Source of the DNA: Congeria kusceri
Lineage: Eukaryota > Mollusca > Bivalvia > Myida > Dreissenidae
NCBI GenBank assembly: GCA_027627225.1
Contig: CM051029.1
Location: forward strand, 23,269,851 to 23,333,850
DNA length: 64,000 nt
Reading direction: 5' to 3'
Position numbers and translations under genes: made by a program. Every line of letters begins with the position of its first letter. Position 1 is the stretch's first letter. Of the stretch, positions 24,543 through 36,680 are shown one piece after another. Under the pieces are notes generated by a model. It was not told where the DNA came from and searched no databases. It was given only the letters and a program-made list of their open reading frames with translations.

Positions 24543-24610
24543 GGTCTCCGTGGTGTAGTGGATAGTTCGCCTTGGGATCAGTCGTTCTAAGTTCAATTCC
24601 TGCTACCGAC
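24543..24610 (+). tRNA. tRNA-like sequence (SINE head or tRNA pseudogene)
   Basis: Has an A-box-like TGGTGTAGTGGATAG and a B-box-like AGTTCAATTCC at proper spacing. The acceptor arms pair poorly, so it is not a working tRNA. It lies inside the 3.5-kb transposon. Confidence 0.4.
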
Positions 24611-24920
24611 ATCCTCAGTCTTTTGTTGTTGTTTTTCTTATCGATATTTTACAATAAGTACGTACATACGCACTATTTCACTTCTTGAAAATAAATCAAA
24701 CGTTAACTGATTAAAGCAAAATTATTAAAAACAATATGTGATTTCAATGTAGATCTACATCATGTTACAATTATGGAATCAGTAGTGTTTCTCAATTTTT
24801 TAAATTATTTTAAATAGCTCTAAAATCATAGCAGTATTACCTATAAAATAATATTTCACTAACATGAAAAGGGTCAGCATATTGTTTGGTTTAAAAATGA
24901 AACGTAGTAATTTCTGTTTT

Positions 24921-26021
24921 TACAACCCGATAGAATGGGCGATTGAAAACCATTGTAGGCATCCTGTGTCTTTTGCCATTCACGCTGATAACTGTCCAGG
25001 TATTTATATCTATATGCTCTTAAATTCATAACCCATTAAATGTGAAAGACGTGTCAACTTCGAGTATTGTTTAGATTTTTACAAGTTACACGGTCATGAT
25101 TTTTTTTTAAAGATGATGAATTGTATGTTAAAGCTACGTTAAAACTGGTTGTAGCGGGATATTGTTAACTTAAGCAAGTACATGTAGCAAGAAAATAGCC
25201 TAATTAAGTAACTTAATAATGACTTGCATATGAATGCTTTCTATTCTAATAATTCTGTTCTTGTTGGGTTACTTCATGTGGACATGAACAAACAGTCGAA
25301 TATCTTATGCAGATACTAGGTTGGTATAATAACAACACACTACTGATATGACTTATTTGCACTTTAAAATCATGGGTTCGCACTGTAATAATCATTTGTG
25401 TATAATGTTTAAAAATGATGTAAACGCTATTTTGATTTCAAATAATAACAACAGCACACTATAAATGGAATTTTACGACCAGGCATTAACTACGTAACAG
25501 TAATTATTTTATTTATTACATATCATTTCCCGACATGCAAAATGCCACCTGGACGGAGGGTTTTGGTAACATTAAGACACTACAGGATGATTGTGAGAGT
25601 ATGGCCGTCGTAGATAAGTAGTCGGCAACCAACACCACCGTTCAATACCAGACATGGTCCTGGAGGAACTGGAAGGTGTTTCTTGGAGAGCATTTCAAGG
25701 CGCTAATTGGAAATAGGTATCATCATGATTATGACTACTATAAATAAATTAACACTTAGAATCAATATTTTTCAATCTTAATCAAGTATGTATAACATTC
25801 AGTTTTCCAAATAAATACGCCCTTGTTTCATACATAAGGCTTTTTTGGCATGAAGGAAAATGTGTTTCTTCTATTTCAGGAAGTATCAGTACTTTAAGTT
25901 CTCCGCTGGTGAGCCAGACATGTTAACGCTGAGGTCGTCACGGATCACCGCACATTTGATTGTATGCATTTTGAAAGACCCCACGTTCCGGTTCAATAAT
26001 TGTACCCGCAGCAGGTCGTAG
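24921..26021 (+). pseudogene. Decayed multi-exon gene of the 3.5-kb transposon
   Basis: Fragment 24921-24999 encodes NPIEWAIENHCRHPVSFAIH followed by ADNCP and ends in donor CAG|gtattt. I recall the H-A-D-N-C-x-G-Q-N-K-N motif from a large invertebrate family of transposon-linked proteins (possibly DUF7869). Fragment 25622-25716 encodes TTVQYQTWSWRNWKVFLGEH and ends AATAG|gtatca. It joins in frame to 25880 (acceptor ctatttcag), which continues RKYQYFKFSAGEPDMLTLRS to a stop at 26019-26021. An in-frame TAG at 25619-25621 and the loss of sequence after ADNCP show decay. Confidence 0.45.
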
Positions 26022-27467
26022 AAAAACCAGACATGACTATCTTCATAAAACTGTCCGTCCGCAAGTTCGTCCTGCATAGCAGGAATACATGCCAGGACCA
26101 AACGCTGAATAGGTGTGGCTGTGCTGATTGAGTGTTTTGAATATCAGAATGAATGTCGTTCATCATATCAATGCAGTTATATGGTGACACAGTTTTATGG
26201 TGACACAATAAATAAACCATGCGTTTTGATGATGCAAATTGCCTTGTTTTATTTCTAATTGTTCACTGAACATTCGCCCGCCAGAACCATATTGAACAGT
26301 GATCACGAAGTTCTATGGTTTCAAAGCAACATTACCAAATATAAACTAAACCAAGATGAAAACTAGTGCGGGTCAAAATTACTTGTTTTTACGATGATGT
26401 AAATTGTAAGACGTATTAACCTAGTAATGCACGTGTTACGTTAATAACTTAGTTTAAATAAGAGTTTGTACAACTTCTTGGGATGGCAATACTCGTGCAC
26501 TCGAATATGCATATCCGCAATATATAGCACATCTCGGTAAAACAATACTATATACTTGTTAATAAGGCATACATTTCTTAATTATAAAATGTAAGACTTA
26601 ATTTTAATATTTTTCATCAAGGCAATTGTTGTTATTCCAACATGCCGCACATGGACCGGTCTGCTACGCATACGTTTACGCTCTATTGTTGATAGGCAAC
26701 GAAGCATAGTCTTAAAACGTGCATAACGGGTCTACAGGAAATATCGATAACAGTTCTTATAGAAGATGTAAATATCTGAATAATCTGCTTTTAAAATATA
26801 CAGCACGCAATTGTTTTTCAACGCATTACAATGCTCCATATCAGAAGAAAAATGTTTCCATTTATGATTAGTTGATGTCACGGAAATGCGTATAACCTTA
26901 TCATTTTTAGTCCGATCCGTTATATTTGTTCTATATTAATTCTATATTAATTCGGAATTAAGTGTTTTATTTAAAGTATTCGATAGGCAGGGAGTTTAAA
27001 CAAAATTTGGCATAAAAATCATTTTAATAGCGGTTATGCTGTCCATTTTTACCTTCTGTATACCGTGGCATTCTATCGTTGCTAGGCAACAATGTAGTCT
27101 TATTTTAAGACTGCGTATGGATTTTAATACTTTGGTAACAATTATTATGGACGAGATGATGAAATTCACATTTGATATTTTTTCAACTTATAAAACAGAT
27201 TGTTTCTCAACGTGTCGCTAAAAACGTCTAAACCTCAGATATAAAATGCTAGTTACGTGACGTCACAAAAACGCGCATAACTTTGGCGTTTCTTGTCCGA
27301 ATCGAAATAAGTTTGTATCGTTCATCTCTAAATATAATGTACGTTACAAAATGATTAAATACCAAAAATGTGAAATTTTGTCATTAAGGCCGGTTTTCTC
27401 TAGACGAGGCCCATATATTTTTTTCACCAACAAGGGGCAATAACTCTAGTAATACTTGCCATATAAT

Positions 27468-27698
27468 GTTTGTTTGTTTGTTTTGATTTTTCGCTGTATT
27501 AAACAGTATTTCAGTCATATAAGGGCTGGCGATCAGTTAACCTACACACACATTTCCTGGGCAAGCTTAGCCAATCTAAGCGGTTAACCACTACTTAGTG
27601 AACATACTTATGTTAGTAACTGACAACTGCCCCACTTAAATCAGAGGTAGGGGGAGAATGGCTTTAGAAATTATTTTATGACCATCCCCAACTTGCCT
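27468..27698 (-). mobile_element. SINE, 5'-truncated
   Basis: Carries the same body as the neighbouring full SINE: in the minus sense GGGCAGTTGTCAGTTACTAA, later TTAACCGCTTAGATTGGCTA, and an A-rich tail at the low-coordinate end. The tRNA head is missing. Confidence 0.75.
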
Positions 27699-27764
27699 TT
27701 TAATCTTATTCATCTCGTTAGGACAATCAAGCCATATGTTATCCTATGGTCCTATGGTTGATGA

Positions 27765-28065
27765 TGTTTGTTTTGCTGGGGGTTTTCACCGTTTTTAACA
27801 GTATATCACGGCGGTCAGTTAACCTACTCAAACTTTTCCTGGGCAAGCTTAACCGATCTAAGCGGTTTACCACTACTAAGTGCACATACCTATGCCAGTA
27901 ACTGTCAACTGCCCTACTTGAATCAGAGGTAGGGGGAGAATGGCCGTAGAAACAATTTCATGACCAATCCCCACACAAGTTATGAGGCCTGGCTGTGGTT
28001 CGAACCCACGATCCCCAGATTGACAGTCTAGCACTCTACCAACTGAGCTAGCCGGACCCGGCTGG
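27765..28065 (-). mobile_element. SINE with tRNA-Asp-like head
   Basis: The head (28058-27987) has A box TAGCTCAGTTGG, B box GGTTCGAACC, an anticodon stem-loop CTAGA-CTGTCAA-TCTGG (anticodon GTC) and a nearly paired acceptor stem. The body that follows (AGGGCAGTTGACAGTTACTG, CTTAGATCGGTTAAGC, GGTTAACTGACCGCCGTGAT) matches the widespread mollusc SINE body as I remember it, ending in a tail near 27765. The attached body shows this is a retroposon, not a tRNA gene. Confidence 0.8.
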
Positions 28066-28247
28066 TTGATGAAGTGAAACCAGTTGTGGAGAGATTTTAA
28101 TTTAGTAGGTATCCTACTCAACAAGTTCAACAAAAGCTTAGTACTCAAAGTGAAAAAGCAAAAACTACACACTTTGCTAATGTTCAACTACAGTCTTGAG
28201 ACATGCATAACTGTAACTGCCTGATTGACCAACCTCCAGCTACTCAC

Positions 28248-28344
28248 CTCAACCTGTTCATTTTCACGGTATTCAGGCTTGTCAGTCAGCTTCGGAGGGG
28301 TGGGACGAACCTCTGTGAAATTGACGCGTTTTGGTGGCTGCCAA
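28248..28344 (-). CDS. Fmr1: Fmr1 coding exon 3: Tudor 1 end and Tudor linker
   Basis: The 97-nt exon has acceptor tttttctag and donor GAG|gtgagt. After one T completing the Asp codon of exon 2, it encodes 32 residues beginning WQPPKRVNFTEVRPTPP and ending ENEQVE. The human counterpart begins WQPDRQIPFHDVRFPPP and ends ESDEVE. The Trp-Gln-Pro motif and the Val-Arg-x-x-Pro-Pro linker between the two Tudor domains are conserved. It is one codon longer than I expect for human exon 3. Outgoing phase is 0. The surrounding intron is ordinary, with no tandem array at this donor. Confidence 0.95.
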
Positions 28345-28730
28345 CTAGAAAAAGTAATGAACATTATGCAAGTACAGAACATTTTTTCATAGAAGTCTTA
28401 GTGTAACTATATACAAACTTGTGTAAAATACATCCAATATTACATGTAAGTACCAATTTTCCTTTCAAAGAAGCTTACAAAATAAACTTAAGCTGTGGAG
28501 ATCACCCAAAATGGGTATTCAAATACTCGCTTTTTCATTCAATAGAATATTCACATAGATTGGTATATACTACTTTGAACTTTGTGGCCTAGCTTTCAAT
28601 GACATAATTATTAGTGTTGTATATGTTTGTACTGACAAGCCATTACTGTCGTATTTTCATTAACAAATTGCACTTCCTAATTAATGCACTTCATTCACAT
28701 TGGCAACTCACACTGTCCCATGTAATCATT
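28345..28730. other. Unassigned intron 2 sequence next to exon 3
   Basis: Contains the pyrimidine-rich acceptor of exon 3. No other feature recognised. Confidence 0.4.
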
Positions 28731-29852
28731 ATCAGTCTTCACCCTAATTTTTTCAAAGCACTTGCCAGTTCGGGCAAGCTTGTTAGCAAAACCACTTGCC
28801 CGAAATCTGTTTAACTTGTCCGAACTTCAAATGCTACTTTACAGCAATAAAGACGTGTTTAATAATAATATTTATTCATATTTCATTTCCATAGTCATGT
28901 CTGTCATCTTGTTTTTGTTGTTCTCCCTCAAAATGGGAAATGTATAATGTTCATCATATTTTGTATGTCATGTGTCAAATGTGATTTAAAAGATAAACAA
29001 GGAACTATCTAATGTCCAAAAGGTACGTGGCTCTGCTCAAAAGGAGAGGGGTGGACAGCTGGACCAATTTGTTGATATTATCTAATAATTTGATAACTAA
29101 CTTAAATGCTTAAAAGGTTTTTATACAAAGTATAATTATTGGATAATCCTATTTGCACAAATATGTTGCACAAATATGTTGTATTTCAAAAGATATATAT
29201 TCAACATTTCTCTGTGAACCAACTCAGAGGGGCAGCAGAGCGAAACTAAACAAGGAGCAGGGTGAAGCAACCCGCTATTTCACTCTTATTAAACTGAAAG
29301 CTACATCTGACGAAAGTAGTTCCAAAATAGTTCTAACCAAAGAAAAGTATTTAAATGCAGTCTTACTTTCAAACAACATGCACTTGTGCAATTAATTTCA
29401 TATTCAAAATAAAATACTTATTTATATATTTGTTAATTACTGCAAAAAATGCAAGTATGTGTTCACTTCAATTTCAGCCAAACTAGCATGTACTCCAACT
29501 CAACTAAGGTAGTCTGCATCTTACGCTTTTGAACGGAGAAGCGTTTTCTCGACTACGATCAATTGTCTATATATTGCAATAAGCGTCTACACAACAATGA
29601 AGACCGCACAGCATGATGACGTCATATGTTTATGTGTAAATACTTCAAGTGCCAATAAAACAACGGGTTTTATAAATATTTTCTTCGAAGAAACAATCTT
29701 GAATGTTATTTTTAATGCATTTCTGTTTCCACATAATATATAAAGCTTCTGAAAACACTTGCCCGATCGGGCAAGCATCCGGCATTTTCTGCTAGCCCGA
29801 AATCAAATCCACTTGTCCCGGGCATCGGGCAACAGTTACGACGAAGACTGAT
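28731..29852. mobile_element. TIR element with 4-bp CATT flanks
   Basis: Both ends share the inverted repeat ATCAGTCTTC, and CATT lies directly outside each end (28727-28730 and 29853-29856). Subterminal regions carry repeated CTTGCCCGAAAT-type words (28797, 29757, 29800). A 5' fragment of the same element lies at 48533-48646. No coding sequence was recognised inside. Confidence 0.65.
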
Positions 29853-29899
29853 CATTGTCCCTCGGTCTGACATGTGGCCACAATATTGAAAACACGGTA

Positions 29900-30775
29900 C
29901 ACTGCAGATCAGTTATATCGCGATTTGCAGGGTCCATGGATCGCAATCGCGATATAGCCGAATCGCGATATAACTTGTCAGGTCACTCATATACATATAG
30001 ATATACATGTATACACTGGCATATTTTCACGATCTCAAAACATAAACGTAATTAACGCACCTTTTTCACTGTTGTTAACATCCACAATGTGTCATATCCA
30101 TATGTAAAATATTCCATTTTGTATATACAAATATAATATTATTATAATTAATTTCAAATTGCGTACAATAAATTCCAAATCCCAAACGCCTATCAGAATT
30201 TTACTGTTCACATGACGTAAACACGATTTCTATTTACAATCAAACTCAACATATATTTCGTGTAAATCCTTTGTTCTGCTAGAAAAGCGCGCGAAAATTA
30301 TGCTGACATGTACAACGTCACGTCATTCGCATGGAAAGTTTGGGTGTATTGATTGTCGTATAAAAACTTTGAAGCGCAAAGAACATTGAGATCTTTACTT
30401 CTGTATAAACGTTTCGTAGCACATAACAAAAAAATTGGGTATCTATATGGCAAACGATGTGCATTTCCTCTGAACACAAAGAAACAGTTACACCGTATTG
30501 AACGTTGTCATTTGTGGCATGCGCGATGTAAGCTGATGACGTCAAACTGTTACACTTTGATGTTGAGTGGAACAGGTTATTGTTTGTCGCACTACAAGAG
30601 TGTGAATGAAAGAGTAGCTATGTAGGCGCGAAAAACCAGACCAAACTGGATTTATTTATGAACGTCGTGTAATAGTAGAATATTGAAGTACATGAAAAAA
30701 ATTGGGATCCACGGCCGATTCGCGATATATTGGATATCGCGAAATAACGGATCGCGATATAACGGATCTGCAGAG
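29900..30775. mobile_element. TA-flanked TIR element, pogo-like ends
   Basis: Left end CACTGCAGATCAGTTATATC and the inverted right end CTCTGCAGATCCGTTATATC form a TIR with repeated ATATCGCGAT words behind it. TA flanks each side (29898-29899 and 30776-30777). At 876 bp with no transposase it is non-autonomous. A second copy, missing its right end, starts near 44843. The pogo-like label rests only on TIR style. Confidence 0.7.
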
Positions 30776-30779
30776 TATT

Positions 30780-31132
30780 AGGTATCGATTGGTTAAAAAC
30801 TACCTTTATGATGACAGAAAATACTTTCTACAATCAGGAAATTATTGGTTTTTAAAACACAGTACAAATTTGCGATTATTCGAATGGTGTTTTTACTATT
30901 CCAATGGCGATCATTCAATTGAATATTCTAATTGTTTTGCCATCCCTAGAATTTATACCGACAGACTGGGCAGCACAGAAACTAAAGTTGCTGTTCCACT
31001 AAACCAAAACACTACTATATGAGGAAAATATTAACAGATATTAGTTAAAGGAATGTGCATTTAATTTATATCATCAATATATATTGTACAAAACCTATTT
31101 TCAAATTAAAATTTAATGTGTTTTAAGAAACA
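30780..31132. other. Unassigned intron 2 sequence
   Basis: No feature recognised. A small open frame spanning 30702-31022 crosses the edge of the TIR element and is not considered a gene. Confidence 0.35.
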
Positions 31133-33376
31133 ACAAGAGATGTTTGTAAAACATGTATGCCCCCCGATTTGCAGCCAAGTTGTGAATATGTGCAATTGTT
31201 AAGAAATTTTTTTAATATGCAGGCCCAAGCGAGGTCTCGATATATGGTATCTATGCATGAAGTTTCATTAAAATATATCGATGCGTTCTCAAGTTATTGA
31301 GCGGAAACCGTTTTTCTATTTTTATTAATGGTGACCTTGACCCCACCCACCCCATATGAAATCCCCAGAGAGGTCTCAATATAAGGTTATCTATGTATGA
31401 AGTTTCATTAAAATATCTCAATGCGTTCTCAAGTTATTGAGCGGAAACCGTTTTTCTATTTTTAGTAACGGTGACCTTGACCCCACCCACCCCATATGTA
31501 ATCCCAAGCAACGTCTACATATAAGGTATATATGTATGAGGTTTCATTAAAATATCTATGCGTTCTCAAGTTATTGAGCTGAAACCGTTTTTTCTATTTT
31601 TAGTAACGTTGACCTTGACCTTGCCCCACCCAACCCATATGCAATCCCAAGCGAGGTCTGAATATAAGGTATCTATGTACAAACTTTCATTAAAATATCT
31701 CGAAGTTATTGAGCGGAGACAGTTTTTCTATTTTTAGTAATGAGGACCTTGACCTTGACCCCACCCACCCCATATGGGATCCCAAGCGAGGTCTCAATAT
31801 AAGGTATCTATGTATGTAGTTTCAATAAAATATCTCTATGCGTTCTCAAGTTATTGAGTGGAAACTGTTTTTCAATCTTTAGTAACCGTGACCTTGACCC
31901 CACCCATCCCATATGCAATCCAAAGCGAGGTCTCGATGTAAGGTATCTATGTATAAAATTTCATTAAAATATCTAAATGCATTCTCAAGTTAATGAGCGG
32001 AAACCGTTTTCTATTTTTAGTAACGGTGACCTTGACCCCACCCACCCCATATGCAATCCTAAGCGAGGTCTCGATGTAAAGTATCTATGTATACAGTTTC
32101 ATTAAAATATCTCAATGCGTTCTTAAGTTATTGAGGGGAAAACGTTTTTCCATTTTTTGCAACGGTGACCTTGACCTTTGACCTCAAAATTTATAAAGTT
32201 CTTCCTTTCCTCCCAAGTAACCAGCGTACCAACTTTCATGATCGTAGGTCAAAGCGTTCTCAAGATATTGTGCGGAAACAAAATGGTCTACCGTTTTTCT
32301 ATTTTTTAGTAATGGTGACCTTGACCTTGACCCCACCCACCCCATATATAATCCCAGGCGAGGTCTTGATGTAAGGTATCTACGTATAAAGTTTCATTAA
32401 AATATCTCAATGCGTTCTCAAGTTAATGAGCGGAAACCATTTTCTATTTTTAGTAACATTGACCTTGACCCCAGCCAACCCATATGCAATCCCAAGCGAG
32501 GTCTGAATATAAGGTATCTATGTACGAACTGTCATTAAAATATCTCGAAGTTATTGAGTGGAGACCGTTTTTCTATTTTTAGTAATGGTGACCTTGACCT
32601 TAACCCCACCCACCCCATATGGAATCCCAAGTGAGGTCTCAATATAAGGTATCTATGTATGTAGTTTCAATAAAATTTCTCTATGCGTTCTCAAGTTATT
32701 GAGCGGAAACCATTTTTTCTATTTTTAGTAACCGTGACCTTGACCCCACACACCCCATATGCAACCTAAAGCGAGGTCTCGATGTAAGGTATCTATGTAT
32801 ACAGTTTCATTAAAATATCTCAATGCGTTCTCAAGTTATTGAGAGGAAACCGTTTTTCTATTTTTAGCAACGGTGACCTTGACCTTTGACATGTTGACCT
32901 CAAAATGTATAGGGTTCTTCCTTTCCTCCCAAGTAGCCAGTGTACCAACTTTCATGATCGTAGGTCAAAGCGTTCTCAAGATATCGTGCGGAAACGAAAT
33001 GGTACACCGTTTTTCTATTTTTTATTAACAGTAACCTTGACCTTGACCCCACCCACCCCATATGCAATCCCAGGCGTGGTCTCGATGTAAGGTATCTATG
33101 TATAAAGTTTCATTAAAATATCTCAATGCGTTCTCAAGTTATTGAGGGGAAACCGTTTTTCTATTTTTAGCAATGATGACCTTTGACCTGTTGACCTCAA
33201 AATTTATAGGGTTCTTCCTTTCCTCCCAAGTAACCAGCATATCAACTTTCATGATCGTAGGTCAAAGAGTTCTCAAGATATCGTGCGGAAACGAAATGGT
33301 TTACGGACAGACCTACCGACCGACGGACGGACAGGTGCAAAGCAAGATACCCCCACTTCTTCGAAGGGGGCATAAT
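31133..33376 (+). mobile_element. Long family A/B composite with about fifteen tandem units, ending next to exon 2
   Basis: Starts ACAAGAGATGTTTGTAAAAC followed by ATGTATGCCCCCC, then about fifteen units of about 135 bp (TGACCTTGACCCCACCCACC and TTCTCAAGTTATTGAGCGGA blocks), some replaced by a second unit type (CCTCAAAATTTATAAAG, CAACTTTCATGATCGTAGG). It closes with CCGACCGACGGACGGACAGG and the hairpin ATACCCCCACTTC / GAAGGGGGCATAA. The end is about 20 bp from the GT of the exon 2 donor. Confidence 0.75.
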
Positions 33377-33401
33377 TATAGTCTCTCACACTTATACTTA
33401 C

Positions 33402-33454
33402 TCATTTTCAAATGCTACTGTCACTTCTTCTTCATTTATGTTTTTAATGGCACA
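33402..33454 (-). CDS. Fmr1: Fmr1 coding exon 2: first Tudor domain
   Basis: The 53-nt exon lies between acceptor aattttag and donor GA|gtaagt. It encodes CAIKNINEEEVTVAFEN plus the first two bases (GA) of an Asp codon completed by exon 3. Human exon 2 encodes AFVKDVHEDSITVAFEN and, as I recall it, is also 53 nt. TVAFEN is identical and forms a core strand of Tudor 1. Incoming phase is 0 and outgoing phase 2, both matching exons 1 and 3. The donor is unusually close to a transposon: the hairpin end of a 2.2-kb repeat element stops about 20 bp inside intron 2. Confidence 0.94.
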
Positions 33455-33459
33455 CTAAA

Positions 33460-34314
33460 ATTGAATGAAACATATCATATATACATGCAGCTGCCAAAAT
33501 CACCTGGGTATTTGTAATTTGTAAGTAATCCGTGCATTCAATAAGAAAATTGATGATTTATGAACAATGTAAAAAAATGTACATAAAGGATATATAATTA
33601 AAGGGGCATATCGACGGTATTTCACATAAATATAAACACATACTCAAACAAGATAATTTACAATTTTTATGCCCCCGAAGAAGGACATATATTTAAATTA
33701 AATCGTACATCCGTCTGTGCGTCCATCTGTAAGTTCGTACCGCCAAGGTTAAAGCTTTGTATCATGCCAAATATCAAAGGTATTTACTTGAAACTTGAAT
33801 TATGCTTCTTTACTATCAATGTCTCCACCAGGGAAAGCAACCCCCATAACTCTGTTTTGTATTTTGAGAGATTTATGCCTCTTTTTTAACTTAGACATTT
33901 TGGTTAAAAATTTCGTAAGTTTTTCCAGATCAGCCATTTTGATTCAAGTTTAGGCGTTTTTTTTTTTTTTTTTTACGAGAGCACCAGTCTTAAATATTGC
34001 AAAACCCAAATAAAAATAAAATTCAAAATCTTTTATATATTTTCCGCCCGTCGTCTCTGCTTTCCGAATTATAAAATAGATTGGTGTTTTATAACCTATT
34101 TACGACAATGTCATTTCGCAGTAATTTTTGCGCGCCCGTAGACTGCTTCACCAATTGACATTATTTCCTGGCGTTCTGCGCATATATTTTATTGTAAAAA
34201 TGTGAAAACCAGTCTAGCTAGGTACAATAAAAACAGCAATGGCGGTGGCCGCTGTGCAGTTTAAAGTTGCGCGGCCGCTGTGTCTTTTTAAGTTGCTATC
34301 AAAAACATAAAGAA
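33460..34314. other. Intron 1 sequence with a terminal fragment of a GCCCCC-hairpin element
   Basis: At 33669 TTTTTATGCCCCCGAAGAAG is the 3' terminus of a minus-oriented family element, traceable to about 33960. A T-run lies at 33958-33975. The rest is unassigned. Confidence 0.4.
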
Positions 34315-36584
34315 ACAAGAGGGCCCTGAGGGCCCTAGGACGCTTACCTGAGACCTTGTAACCCAATTGGAATTTGCATCCCAGAGGTGTGGCTTATTTT
34401 TATCCTAGGGGCATAAGTTGAACAACCGTAAACAAACCTCTGGGCCTTGCAGTTTCAGGTAAAGATTTTTTAAGTCATTTTGCTATTTAAGTCTATATAA
34501 ACCATGTGACCCTCAGGGGGTGGCCAGATTTGACCCCAGGGGCATAATTTGAACAATCTTTGGAGAGGACCACTATGCAATGTTACGTACCAAATATAGG
34601 AAAGCTGTGGGCCTTGCGGTTTCAGGTAAAGATTTTTGAAGTGATTTTGCTATTTAATTCTATATTAACCATGTGACCCCTCGGTGGGTGGCCAGATTTG
34701 ACCCCAGGGGCATAATTTGAACAATCTTTGTAGAGGACCTCTAGCGGATGTCACATATCAAATATGAAAGGTCTGAGCCTTGCGGTTTCATAGAAGATTT
34801 TTAAAGTTGTCACTTTTTTAATCTATTTTTAGCTCTCGTGACCTACATATTCAGCGGACCGGAAAGATTTGAACATCTTTGAAAGAGGTCCACCCAAGGA
34901 TCATTCCTGTGAAGTTTGGTGAAAATCTGCCAAGCGGTTTAGGAGGAGATGTTGTTTGAATGTTACATAACCAATATGATTCCACTGGGCCTTGCAGTTT
35001 AAGAGGAGATTTTTCAAGTTATTTTGCTATTAAAATGTATATAAACCATGTGACCCCCAGGGGATGGCCAATTTTTACCCCAGGGACATCATTTGAACAC
35101 TCTTTGTAGAGGACCACTCCACAATGTTTCACGCAAAACATAAAATCTCTGGGCCTTACGGTTTCAACAAGGAAGATTTTTAAGGCCCACTTGCCATATA
35201 AGACTATATAAATCATGTGACACCCCTTGTCATGGCCACTTTTTACCCCAGCGGCATAATTTGAACAATCTTTGTAGAGGACCACTATACAATGTTACAT
35301 ATCAAATACGAAAACACTGCGGTTTTAGGTGATTTTAAAGTCATTTGGCTATTTAAGTCTATATAAACAATGTGACCCTAGGGCAGGCCCAGTTTTGACC
35401 CCTGGGACATCATTTGAACAATCTTTGCAGAGGACCAATATAAAATGTCACATACCAAATATGAAACCTCTGGGCCTTGCAGTTTCTGAGGAGAAGATTT
35501 TTAAAGCCATTTTGCTATTTAAGTCTATATAAACCATGTGACTCCTGGGATGTGCCCAGTTTTTACCCCTGGGGCATCATTTGAACAATCTTTATAGAGG
35601 ACTACTATACAATGCTTCCAACCAAATATGAAACCTCTGGGCCTTGTGGTTTCAGAGAAGTTTTTTAAAGTCATTTTGCTATTTACGTTTATATTAACCA
35701 TGTGAGCCCCGGGGTGTGGACAGTTTTGACCCCAGGGGCATTATTTGAACAATCTTTGTAGAGGACCACTAGAGGATGTCACATATCAAATATGAAAGCT
35801 CTGAGCCTTGCGGTTTCATAGGAGAAGATTTCAAAAGTTATTTTGCTATACAAGTCTATATAAACAATGTGACCCCCGGGGCGTGGTCAGTTTTGACCCC
35901 AGGCGCATTATTTGAACAATCTTTGTAGAGAACCATTATACAATGTTGAATACCAAATATGAAACCTCTGGGCCTTGCAATTTTAGAGAATAAGATTTTT
36001 GAAGTCATTTTCTATATAGGTCTATATAAACAATGTGACCCCCGGGGCATGGCCAGTTTTGACCCCAGGGGAATAATTTGAACAGTCTTTGTAGAGGACC
36101 ACTATACAATGTTACATACCTAATATGAAACCTCTGGGCCTTGCTGTTTCAGAGGAGAAGATTTTTAAAGTTATTTTGCTATACAAGTCTATATAAACCA
36201 TGTTACCCCCGGGGCGTGGCCAGTTTTGAATCCTGGGGCATTATTTGAACAATCTTTGTAGAGGGCAACTAGAGGATGTCACATATCAAATATGAAAGCT
36301 CTCAGCCTTGCGGTTTCATAGGAGATTTTTAAAGTTTTTACTTTTTAAATCTATTTTTAGCTCTGGTGACCTACATATGCAGTGGACCGGAAAGATTTGA
36401 ACAACTTTGAAAGAGGTCCACGCAAGGATCATTCCTGTGAAGTTTGGTGAAAATCTGCCATTTTGGAGAATATGTTGTTTAAATGAAAAGTTGACGACAC
36501 TTGCACGCACGTACACACGCACGACGGACAATGGGCGTTCACAAAAGCTCACCATGAGCACTTTGTGCTCAGGTGAGCTAAAAA
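34315..36584 (+). mobile_element. Hairpin-ended element, family D, about ten tandem units
   Basis: Starts ACAAGAGGGCCCTGAGGGCC and CTAGGACGCTTACCTGAGAC, followed by units of about 185 bp (GACCCCAGGGGCATAATTTG, AACAATCTTTGTAGAGGACC, GGGCCTTGCGGTTTCA, CTATATAAACCATGTGACCC). It closes with GCACGCACGTACACACGCAC and the near-perfect hairpin 36546-36579 (AGCTCACCATGAGCAC / GTGCTCAGGTGAGCT) plus AAAA. Confidence 0.75.
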
Positions 36585-36680
36585 TTAAATAGTGTGTAGG
36601 TTTAAATAGCTCAGGCATGTAAAATGAAACTGTTTTCATATAAATATTTATGGAACATTAATTAGGAATGGATTATCTGT

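Larger units (their letters stand above)
23883..27413 (+). mobile_element. 3.5-kb TIR DNA transposon with TA target duplication (in Fmr1 intron 3)
   Basis: Terminal inverted repeats of about 34 bp share the block AAAACCGGCCTTAATGACA (left 23900-23918, right, inverted, 27379-27397) and begin TGRGSCKCGTC. TA flanks both ends (23881-23882 and 27414-27415). The inside contains exon-like fragments with splice sites, so this is probably a decayed autonomous element. Near its left TIR an ATG reads MDNDMM into a gtaagc donor (24009-24026). Confidence 0.75.

Noticed and set aside
27987..28058. Functional tRNA-Asp gene
   Set aside because: The tRNA-like sequence is joined to a SINE body and tail, with a truncated sister SINE next to it. 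It is read as a retroposon head.
32165..33517. Several plus-strand frames of 60-114 residues with similar sequence
   Set aside because: They are repeated units of the family A/B element, antisense to Fmr1, and repeat with the DNA unit. The last one overlaps Fmr1 exon 2 on the other strand.
35019..36639. Minus-strand frames in the family D array
   Set aside because: They derive from repeat units and the hairpin end and recur at 39992-40440. No conserved protein features.
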